64,000 nucleotides of DNA, taken from positions 76,333 through 140,332 of the forward strand of contig CAKQRD010000007.1 in assembly GCA_934271275.1 (NCBI GenBank), in the 5' to 3' direction. The stretch comes from an uncultured Clostridia bacterium. GTDB taxonomy: Bacteria > Bacillota > Clostridia > Christensenellales > Borkfalkiaceae. The notes under the pieces were generated by a model, which saw only the letters and a list, made by a program, of their open reading frames with translations, searched no databases and was not told the origin of the DNA. Positions 34,552 to 42,700 of this stretch are shown here, one piece after another; the first letter of the stretch is position 1; each line of letters begins with the position of its first letter. A program made the translations under genes and the position numbers.

Positions 34552-36342
34552 TTACTTTGCTGCGTTTTCAAGCAAATTCCCCCATACAGCTTCGCCGAGA
34601 GTGGAACCTTCAAAAATTTCTTTTGCGGTTCTTCCGTTTTTATAAGCCTGAAGATAACCTTCCATCATAACGAGGTTGTTATACTTGTAATAGTTGAGCG
34701 CGCCTCCGAAACCGAGAAGGAAACTCGAAAGATTTTTATAATGAATCGGATTGCTCGAAGCCGTAGTTACAACGTTGGCTTCTTTCTTGATCTGCTTAAA
34801 GCTCGTATAGTAGTAATCTCCGAGTTTCTGCTCGTCGTATTCGTAGTTTATAGGAACGTTCATCCCGAGGAATTCGGTAAACGCCGCGAGCTCTTTCTGC
34901 GAATAAAGAAATTTAAGGAAATCGACGACCGCTCTCTTTTTGCCTTCGTTTTCGGATACGCGATTGTTCACGAACATAAAGGACAAACCGACGTTAAGCA
35001 TCGTATTCTTTTTACCTTCGCCTTCGGCAACGGAACCGTTAAGAGTTGTCGGCAGACACATATAACTGAGTTTACGCGGTCTGTTTCCGCTATTTCTTCT
35101 CCACTTAGAGAACGCAGAACCCTTATCGTATAATTGCGCTTCGTGATACCAATAAGTACCGTCTATATACATGGCAGCTCTTTCGTTGGCTCTGGTCGCG
35201 ATGAAAGTAGTCTGTACCTTATCAGCGCTGGTATCCGATTTGGTTTCGGAATGGAACCAGTCGTTATCGTAAGCAAACTGCATAAACGCAAGCGCATAAT
35301 ATCTGGATGCCATATCGTACATTTTGTAACCGTTTTTGTCGTTTAAAACGACCTTTTCGGTTATAGGCATCGGTATCTTTTTGTCACCGAAGAAATATTC
35401 GTCCTTCTTAAAACCCGTAACGACTTCGACAGGCTTGTCCGAATATTCCGCCGTAACGCTTCTCATCGTTTCCGCACCTTCGAGAGCAGCCCAGATCGCC
35501 TGAACCATATGGAAAGAATACACCGAACCGCCCGCGCCGCCCGGCATGATGAACGGAGAACCGCCTTTGGTTTTTATACAATCGCAAAGCTGAACGAATT
35601 CCTCCAAAGAGGACGGTAACCCGTCGTCCATCGTACCGTATGCGCCGTCGGGACCGCACGATTTCTGCATATCGTCCTTACTTACGAGTTTTATGGTACC
35701 GTACGCTCCTTCGTGAGTTTCAAATTTAGTCGCGTCAGGTTTCGCAAAATAAAGTCCGTAGTCGTCAAAATAGTCAACGTCGTAAGTTAAACTGTTGCTC
35801 CATTCGTACTGAGGGAGTCCGTAGTAATGACGTTGCCCGTCCGAGCTTTGATAGCCGAGCATTCTCTTTTTAGCGTCGGGATCGATGGTCAAGCCTTGAT
35901 CTTCCTCGATGTAACTAACGATTTCGTCGAGTTGCATAAGCTTGTTCGTCGCCGAATAGGTGTACATATCCGCTTTCGCTTCGTCGAGGTAGATGTCGTT
36001 ACCGTCGGAGCCGAGGCTCTCGTAAGGAATCTGTTTGTTGTCCGAAACAGAAATACTAACGCCTTTCTTTCCGCTTTCGTACACTTCGTCTTTTTTGAGT
36101 TCGGTGAATCTTTCCGCGGCGTTCTGAATCCATTTTATCGCGCCGTTTCTGGTTGCGGTTCCCGTGAAAAGAAGAACGTTGATGCCGGTTGCGGCAGTCG
36201 GACTTGCTCCGCCGCCGGTGTTTCCGCCGCCACCGCCGCCGGTGTTTCCGCCGCCGCCACCGCCGCTACACGCGGCAACCGTAAACGACATGAAAAGAGC
36301 CATAACTCCGCATATCGCTCTTTTAATAAATTTGCTTTTCAT
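34552..36342 (-). CDS. Sugar-binding lipoprotein of the ABC importer
   Basis: It has 596 residues. The lipoprotein signal is followed by VAACSGGGGGGN and two Gly-rich GGGGGGNTGG repeats forming a flexible tether. The mature domain has the extracellular binding-protein fold of family 1, beginning TGINVLLFTGTATRNGAIKWIQ and containing NVGLSFMFVNN and AVVDFLKFLYSQKELAAFTEF. The chain is longer than the usual 420-450 residues, consistent with large oligosaccharide ligands. It catches the sugar outside and passes it to the two permeases. AAGGAG precedes the ATG. A perfect hairpin lies upstream between it and the 834-residue gene. Confidence 0.92.
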   Translation of the reverse strand: MKSKFIKRAICGVMALFMSFTVAACSGGGGGGNTGGGGGGNTGGGASPTAATGINVLLFTGTATRNGAIKWIQNAAERFTELKKDEVYESGKKGVSISVSDNKQIPYESLGSDGNDIYLDEAKADMYTYSATNKLMQLDEIVSYIEEDQGLTIDPDAKKRMLGYQSSDGQRHYYGLPQYEWSNSLTYDVDYFDDYGLYFAKPDATKFETHEGAYGTIKLVSKDDMQKSCGPDGAYGTMDDGLPSSLEEFVQLCDCIKTKGGSPFIMPGGAGGSVYSFHMVQAIWAALEGAETMRSVTAEYSDKPVEVVTGFKKDEYFFGDKKIPMPITEKVVLNDKNGYKMYDMASRYYALAFMQFAYDNDWFHSETKSDTSADKVQTTFIATRANERAAMYIDGTYWYHEAQLYDKGSAFSKWRRNSGNRPRKLSYMCLPTTLNGSVAEGEGKKNTMLNVGLSFMFVNNRVSENEGKKRAVVDFLKFLYSQKELAAFTEFLGMNVPINYEYDEQKLGDYYYTSFKQIKKEANVVTTASSNPIHYKNLSSFLLGFGGALNYYKYNNLVMMEGYLQAYKNGRTAKEIFEGSTLGEAVWGNLLENAAK

Positions 36343-36421
36343 ATTTTTTGCTCCTTGTGTTTAGTTTAACCGCCGGAAGACTCCGTCGATTTTCTGTCGG
36401 ACGATTTGTTCTTTTTATTTG

Positions 36422-36451
36422 TCGGGCGGACGGCTCTTTCCGTCCGCCCGA
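36422..36451 (-). other. Perfect intercistronic hairpin upstream of the binding-protein gene
   Basis: A perfect 12-bp GC-rich stem (36422-36433 with 36440-36451) around a 6-base loop sits 15 bases after the 834-residue gene. On the coding strand no T run follows, so partial termination or mRNA protection is more likely than full termination. Confidence 0.55.
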
Positions 36452-36465
36452 AGTTTGTTGTAATT

Positions 36466-38970
36466 TTATTCCGGAATAGTCAGTCCCGTTATACCCGTTG
36501 CCGGAATAACGTCGCCCGAATGAACCAGCCCCGCCAAAGATTTTGCGTTGACTACGCAACCTTCAAACGTATTCGCTTTATTGGCTTTATACCTGCCGTA
36601 GCTCTTTCCGAACAACGTGTCGAGATCCTTGCCTTCGGCGTTTATCTTTACTCTCCTGTAAATCGAAGAGCAGCTCATAAGTCTCGTTATGACTCCGCCT
36701 TCTGCGGTCGCGTCCAGAGTTCCTGTTATACTCTTTATGTTTATCGTTACGTCTTCTATCGTCGCGCCCGTTATGCTGCTCGCCAAGGTGCCTCTGCCGT
36801 TCTGATAATAATAAACGTTGAACGTTATATTTTTAACGACCGCGCCGTTTCCTATGATTCCGAACAACCCGTGAGCCGCAAACGCTCCGTCTACCGCAAA
36901 ACCGTTGCCGTCCAGCGTTCCGCGGAAGCCTATGCTTCCGTCTGTATTCACCCAGTCGCCCTTGTTTTCGACGTTTATCCACGCTCCGCTCGAACCTACG
37001 TTCTGAGTTAATCTGTAATATCCGTAAACGACGTTATCCGCGCCCGCCGTCGTCGCCGCCTTTAGCTCATCTATCGTAGAAATATCTTTCGTTACCACAA
37101 GAACGTTCGCGGTTATGTGATAATACTTTCCGTCTTTTTCAGCCTTTATGCTCAGGGTTTGATTGCCGTGTTTCTGCTTGTTCGCTTTGAATGCGTCCGA
37201 AACGGTCAGCTTGTCGTTCGCTATCGTTACGCTTTCTCCGGCGAAAGTTGCGCTTTCGATTGTCGCGCCCGCATATTCGCCGAGGTCGAGCGCATATTCC
37301 GTTCCGCCCGACAAAACGATTTCGTTTTTATTGCTTAACTCAACACACTCCCTTATTTTAAGACCTTCTATACCCGTTGCAGGAATTATGCTGCTTGACA
37401 TCATGAGTCCCGCCAAAGATTTCGCTTCGACTTCGCAGTCTGTAAACGTATTCTTTACGCCCTGATCCCAGCCGTAGCTCCTACCGAAAAGCGAATCTAA
37501 TTCCAGACCTTCGGCGTTTACCTTTACGTTTCTGTAAGTCGAACCCTTACTCATAAGTCCCGTTATAACGCCGCCCTCCTCGTTGATAGAAGCACTCGGT
37601 TTTACGTTGGTAACGTTTATCGTAACGTTCTCTACGGTAGCTCCGGTTATACTTCTCGCAAGAGCGTTTCCGTATTTTTCATAAGACGTAAGGGTGTATG
37701 TAAGGTTTTTAATCACCGCTCCTTCGCCGACGATTCCGAACATTCCGTTTATCGTAGACCAGCCGCTTATAGTCTTATTATTTCCGTCGAACGTTCCGCG
37801 GAAACCGCTCTGTCCGTCCGTATTCTTCCAATCGCCCGAACCCGCAACGTTTATCTTGTTGCTCGTGTTTAACAGGTTATTAGCGAGTCTGTAATATCCG
37901 TAAATTCTGCCGCTTACGGTCGTGAGTTCTTCTATCGTAGAAATTTCTTTCGTTACGATAAGAATCTTTTTATTGTAGTTCGTATAAGTTCCGTCTTTTC
38001 CCGCCGTTACCGTAAGCGTCTGTTCGCCGTGCTTTACGAGACGATTTTTAAAGTCGAAATTAAGCGTTACCTTTCCGTCGGCGTACGGAACGACCTTTCC
38101 GCCTATGGCAGCCTTGACTACTGTTCCTTCCAAGCTTCCCATATCAACGTCGTAATCATCCGTTTCGCCGAGTTTTATTTCCGCTCTTTCTTCGCCGAGA
38201 TCGTTTTCGGCAACTTTTTTAACGCTTGCTTCGATTTCGGCGGGAACTTCTACGGAAGATTGTGCCAGAACGGTTTTTCCCGAAATATCCGCTCCCGAAG
38301 CTTTCAGGACTTCTGCTTGTGCGGTCGTGGTTATTTCTATCGGATAGTTGCCCGTGCCGTACCAGTCAAACTCTTCGTTTCCGATTATATCTTTCGCTAC
38401 TTCCGCTTTGGAAAGTACCGTTTTATTGACGACGTCGTAGAGATTTCCTCTTACTTTTTCAACGTCGGTCGTTGCGTAAGTGTTCGTTCCGTTTTCGGTG
38501 TAATAAGCGACCACGCTCATATCGAGCGTTCTGTTCGCTTCTCCCGTCACTATAACAAGGCTCGCCCAACTATAACCGCCCTCTTCGTAAATTGTCCCTT
38601 TCTCAGCAGCTTGTATACGAGCGGGTCTGGTTTCCCCCGTTGCTCCGTTCGCCGCGGTAAAGAGAGCATTGCAGTCTCCCTTTACTATGTCGAACGCCGC
38701 GCGGGGAGCAATAAGGAAACTAAGGGACGTTCCTTCGGTGGTTTTGATTTTCTGCCCGAGGCTTTCGCTCATCTTAACTTTGAAACGAAGTCCGACCTGA
38801 TTGTTCGTTCTTAACGTAAGTCCCGTATCGTCCATTGCGAAAATTACGGGATCGGTTTCTTCGGCGTTGACGTTCTTTGCGCCCGTTACGACAAACGCGC
38901 AGAAAGTCGAAACGAAAACTACGGCGAAAAGCGCTATCAAACTCAATTTTATTCTTTTAAAAGCTTTCAT
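36466..38970 (-). CDS. Secreted protein with two beta-helix-like modules
   Basis: It has 834 residues. The signal peptide spans about 8-36 and probably cleaves after VNA. A first beta-rich domain (about 37-220) begins DPVIFAMDDTGLTLRTNNQVGLRFKV, a type common in secreted proteins of gut firmicutes. Two modules follow, each with a start like KEISTIDEL, a YYRL strand, an FRGTLDGNG core, GLFGIIGNGAVVKNITFN and an IEDVTINI strand (first at about 345-540, second at about 640-834). The last module is nearly identical at DNA level to modules in the 1788-residue protein. The modules resemble short beta-helix (GLUG-like) segments. A role in surface binding of carbohydrate is inference. GGGAGGA precedes the ATG. 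Confidence 0.75.
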   Translation of the reverse strand: MKAFKRIKLSLIALFAVVFVSTFCAFVVTGAKNVNAEETDPVIFAMDDTGLTLRTNNQVGLRFKVKMSESLGQKIKTTEGTSLSFLIAPRAAFDIVKGDCNALFTAANGATGETRPARIQAAEKGTIYEEGGYSWASLVIVTGEANRTLDMSVVAYYTENGTNTYATTDVEKVRGNLYDVVNKTVLSKAEVAKDIIGNEEFDWYGTGNYPIEITTTAQAEVLKASGADISGKTVLAQSSVEVPAEIEASVKKVAENDLGEERAEIKLGETDDYDVDMGSLEGTVVKAAIGGKVVPYADGKVTLNFDFKNRLVKHGEQTLTVTAGKDGTYTNYNKKILIVTKEISTIEELTTVSGRIYGYYRLANNLLNTSNKINVAGSGDWKNTDGQSGFRGTFDGNNKTISGWSTINGMFGIVGEGAVIKNLTYTLTSYEKYGNALARSITGATVENVTINVTNVKPSASINEEGGVITGLMSKGSTYRNVKVNAEGLELDSLFGRSYGWDQGVKNTFTDCEVEAKSLAGLMMSSSIIPATGIEGLKIRECVELSNKNEIVLSGGTEYALDLGEYAGATIESATFAGESVTIANDKLTVSDAFKANKQKHGNQTLSIKAEKDGKYYHITANVLVVTKDISTIDELKAATTAGADNVVYGYYRLTQNVGSSGAWINVENKGDWVNTDGSIGFRGTLDGNGFAVDGAFAAHGLFGIIGNGAVVKNITFNVYYYQNGRGTLASSITGATIEDVTINIKSITGTLDATAEGGVITRLMSCSSIYRRVKINAEGKDLDTLFGKSYGRYKANKANTFEGCVVNAKSLAGLVHSGDVIPATGITGLTIPE
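36478..37125 (-). repeat. Near-identical DNA repeat, copy A
   Basis: About 650 bases encoding the last module of the 834-residue protein. By eye it matches copy B (39722-40368) and copy C (40606-41256) with only scattered substitutions over the whole length, including third positions. Confidence 0.8.
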
Positions 38971-38984
38971 AATTCTTCCTCCCG

Positions 38985-39119
38985 TTAATTACCGCTTCCG
39001 AGGGTTCCGATACCCCAGCCTCCGTCGTCGTTGAATATGTTATCTTTCAGCGGAGAAGACATTATTATGTCGGCTCCGATTCCTATGATTTCCATATTCG
39101 GCTTTGCATAAGTTTTCAT
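38985..39119 (-). CDS. 44-residue conserved-type small peptide
   Basis: A short gene with a perfect AAAGGAGG site 7 bases before ATG, 19 bases after the InlB-repeat gene and 14 bases before the 834-residue gene. The sequence starts MKTYAKPNMEIIGIGADII, continues MSSPLKDNIFNDDG and ends GWGIGTLGSGN. It has no signal peptide or Cys. The start (K-x-Y-x-x-P-x-x-E-I with a later D-I-I-x-x-S) recalls very short hypothetical proteins that I believe are common in Clostridia and have no known role. The ribosome binding site, exact fit in the operon and compact spacing argue that it is translated. Possible roles are a processed peptide or a partner of the neighbouring secreted proteins. None is shown. 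Confidence 0.75.
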   Translation of the reverse strand: MKTYAKPNMEIIGIGADIIMSSPLKDNIFNDDGGWGIGTLGSGN

Positions 39120-39138
39120 ATAAATTCCTCCTTTATTT

Positions 39139-39699
39139 TTAATCGCTCGGCAGAATGCCTATGGCTGTATTTTTGTTCCACCTTGCGACAAGTTCGATAT
39201 TTTGCTCTACGACATCGTCGAAATTCCATTCCGTATCGCCCGAGTACCAACCTATAAATTCATATTCGTAAGCCGACGTTCTGACGAACTCTTTTATTTT
39301 CGGCTTAACCGCTTTCCCGTGTACGGGGTCGTAAGCAATCTCCTGCTTTTCCACTCTGTCTCCGACTTCGCTGACGAAGGTCACCGAGTAAACCTCCGGC
39401 GACCATTTCGCAACGAGCGTTACTTCCGAAAAAACTTTATCCGTATCGAAATTCCATTTTTTCGCGCCGCTATACCAGCCGTCCAATTCGTAATGGTTTT
39501 TCGTCGGGGTTTTCGGTCTTTCTATAGATTCGCCGTTCTTTTTGCGTGTTTCGGAAACGATCTCTCCGTCCGATTCAAAATAAACGGTATACTCCGCGTC
39601 AGGCTTTTGCTTATCTTTCGTTTCGTCGGCACAAGCGGGCAATACGAAAACAAAAGCCATAAAGACTAAAATTACAGTAATTATCGAATATTTTTTCAT
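39139..39699 (-). CDS. Lipoprotein with two InlB-type beta repeats
   Basis: It has 186 residues. The lipoprotein signal ends in FVLPAC (Cys22). Two Listeria-Bacteroides (InlB B-repeat) units follow: YTVYFESDGE to ELDGWYSGAKKWNFD and TLVAKW, then YSVTFVSEVG to FIGWYSGDTEWNFDD and ELVARW. These ubiquitin-like beta modules are stalk or binding elements on bacterial surface proteins. The protein is short and has no other domain. It starts 10 bases after the 1788-residue gene, with only a weak ribosome binding site. Its function is unknown. Confidence 0.85.
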   Translation of the reverse strand: MKKYSIITVILVFMAFVFVLPACADETKDKQKPDAEYTVYFESDGEIVSETRKKNGESIERPKTPTKNHYELDGWYSGAKKWNFDTDKVFSEVTLVAKWSPEVYSVTFVSEVGDRVEKQEIAYDPVHGKAVKPKIKEFVRTSAYEYEFIGWYSGDTEWNFDDVVEQNIELVARWNKNTAIGILPSD

Positions 39700-39709
39700 C
39701 GAACAACCA

Positions 39710-42700
39710 TTATGACTCTGTGTTTAAGGTAAGTCCCGTTATACCCGTCGCCGGAATAAAGCTCTTTGACATCATGAGTCCCGCCAAGGATTTTGCGTTG
39801 ACTACGCAATCTTCAAAAGCATTCGCTTTGTTTTGATCCCACCCGTAGCTCTTTCCGAACAACGTATCGAGGTCTTTGCCTTCGGCGTTTATCGTTACTC
39901 TCCTGTAAGTCGAGTCCTTACTCATAAGTCTCGTTATAACTCCGCCTTCTGCGGTCGCGTCCAGAGTTCCGTGTATGCTCTTTATGTTTATCGTTACGTC
40001 TTCTATCGTCGCACCCGTTATGCTGCTCGCCAAGGTGCCTCTCCCGTTCTGATAATAATAAACGTTGAACGTTATATTCTTAACGACCGCGCCGTTTCCT
40101 ATGATTCCGAACAACCCGTGAGTCGCAAACGCTCCGTCTACCGCAAAACCGTTGCCGTCCAGCGTTCCGCGGAAGCCTATGCTTCCGTCCGCATTCTTCC
40201 AGTCGCCCTTGTTTTCGACGTTTATCCACGCTCCGCTCGAACCCACGTTCTGAGTTAATCTGTAATATCCGTAAACGACGTTATCCGCGCCCGCCGTCGT
40301 CGCCGCCGTAAGCTCATCTATCGTAGAAATCTCTTTCGTTACCACAAGAACGTTCGCGGTGATATTGTAATATTTACCGTTTTTCAGGACGGTGACGCTC
40401 AACGTCTGATAGCCGTGATTCTGCGTGTTCGCCCTGAACTCGTCCGATACGGTTAGTTTACCGTTTACAAACGTTACTTTTTCTCCTCCTAATGTTGCGC
40501 TTTCGATTGTCGCGTTCGCATATTCGCCGAGGTTTATCGCATATTCCGTTCCGCTCGATAAAACGATTTCGTTAGCAACGTTTAACTTAATGTTTTCCGT
40601 TATTTTAAGTCCCGTTATACCCGTTGCCGGAATAACGTCGCCCGAATGAATCAGCCCCGCCAAGGAGTTAGCGTTGACGACGCAATCTTCAAACGTATTC
40701 GCTTTGTCGGCTTTATACCTGCCGTAGCTCTTTCCGAACAACGTGTCGAGGTCTTTGCCTTCGGCGTTTATCGTTACTCTCCTGTAAGTCGCAGAGCGGC
40801 TCAGAAGCCCCGTTATAACGCCGCCTTCTGCAGTCGCGTCCAGAGTTCCGTGTATGCTCTTTATGTTTATCGTTACGTCTTCTATCGTCGCGCCCGTTAT
40901 GCTTCGAGCCAATGTCTGCCTGCCGTTCTGATAAAAATAAACGTTGAACTTTATATTCTTAACGACCGCTCCGTTTCCTATGATTCCGAACAACCCGTGA
41001 GTCGCAAAGTTTCCGTCTACCGCAAAACCGTTGCCGTCCAGCGTTCCGCGGAAGCCTATACTTCCGTCCGCATTCTCCCAGCTGCCTTTGTTTTCGACGT
41101 TTATCCACGCTCCGCTCGAACCCACGTTCTGAGTTAATCTGTAATATCCGTAGACCACGTTATCCGCGCCCGCCGTCGTCGCCGCCGTAAGCTCATCTAT
41201 CGTTGAAATCTCTTTCGTTACTACAAGAACGTTCGCGGTGATATTGTAATATTTGCCGCCTTTCTGAACGGTGACTTTCAACGTCCGATACCCGTGTTTC
41301 TGCGGATTTGCTCTGAACTCGTCCGATACGGTTAATTTACCGTTCGTGAAGGTCACGTTTTCGCCGCCGAGCGTTGCCGCAAGTATTGTCGCGTTCGCAT
41401 ATTCGCCGAGGTTTATCGCATATTCCCTTCCTCTTGACAAAACGATTTCTCTGTCTCCCGTAAGGGTTACCTCTTCCGCGGGCAGCACCACCGTCACGCC
41501 GAGGTAAATGGTAACCGAGTTGTTTTCGACTTTTCCTATTAAAGTCAGCACCTGTGCGCCTATATCGGAAACAGCAAAATTTTCGGTTATGGTAAGAATT
41601 CCGCCCGCAAAGTTAAAGCCCTTTATTTCTCTGTCGCCGAGCTTAACGGATATTATTTCTTTTACGTCCGCGTTTTCTTCGCCGAGCGTAAGTTCAGACT
41701 GACTTCCGATAATGACGACGTTGTTTTCGTCGTTATAAGAACGCGCGTACGAAATTATTATACCCTCTATCCCCTCCAAAGCATATAGGGACTCGGGAAC
41801 GTTCATTCTGAGGCAAAGAAGTCCGCCGATTGACTTAACGTTCAGTTTAACGTTCGCGAACGTGTTGGCCTTTCTTGCGTCGTAGTTCCAGTAGCTGCAA
41901 CCGAACAACGTATCGACTTTTCCGTCCGAGTTGATTTCAACGTTTCTGTACGTCGTCGAGTGACTCATAAGCGCGGTAAGTATTCCGCCTTCCGTCAGAT
42001 ACGAATCGGATTCGCCGCTCTTAATATTTATAATCACGTTTTCGACCGCCGCGTCTCTTATCGAGCGGGCGAGAACGGTTCTGCCGTTCGCATATCCGTA
42101 TGCATTCACCGTTAAATTCTTTATAACCGCGCCCTTGCCGACAAGCCCGAACAAACCTCTCGCAAAAACGGTTCCCGTTACGGAATATCCGTTTCCGTCC
42201 AAAGTCCCGCGGAAACCGTAAAGCCCGTCCACGTTCTGCCAGTTCCGGTCGTTGCCGTTGTTGAATTCCGATTTGGGATTGCCGAGGTCTGCCGTCAATT
42301 TGTAATATCCGTAAATCGCGTATTCCGCCTTATCTGATTTAAGAAGTTCGTTAAACCGACCGACGTCGCTTATTTCCTCGGTTATTACCGTAACGGGAAT
42401 TTGCAGAGTATAGAATTTATCGTTTTTTCCGACAAGCACCGTAAGCACGCTGCTACCGTGAATCAGCGGATTGCTTCTGAATTCCGCGTCGATATTCAGA
42501 GCGTTTGCGTCGTTTCCGAAATAATGTCCGTTGCAGGAAATCGAATATACGGTCGCGCCGCCGAATTCTTTGAGATCAACGGAGTTTGTCACTCTCCCGA
42601 CGCAAATTTCCTGCGTCCCGGACAAAGTAATTTCCTCGGAATCCGTAAATATAACCGCGCTGATTCGCGCTCTGACAGAAATTCCGTTTCTGCCTTCAAA

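Noticed and set aside
36164..36364. Proline-rich plus-strand reading frame
   Set aside because: It is the antisense of the Gly-rich linker of the sugar-binding lipoprotein.
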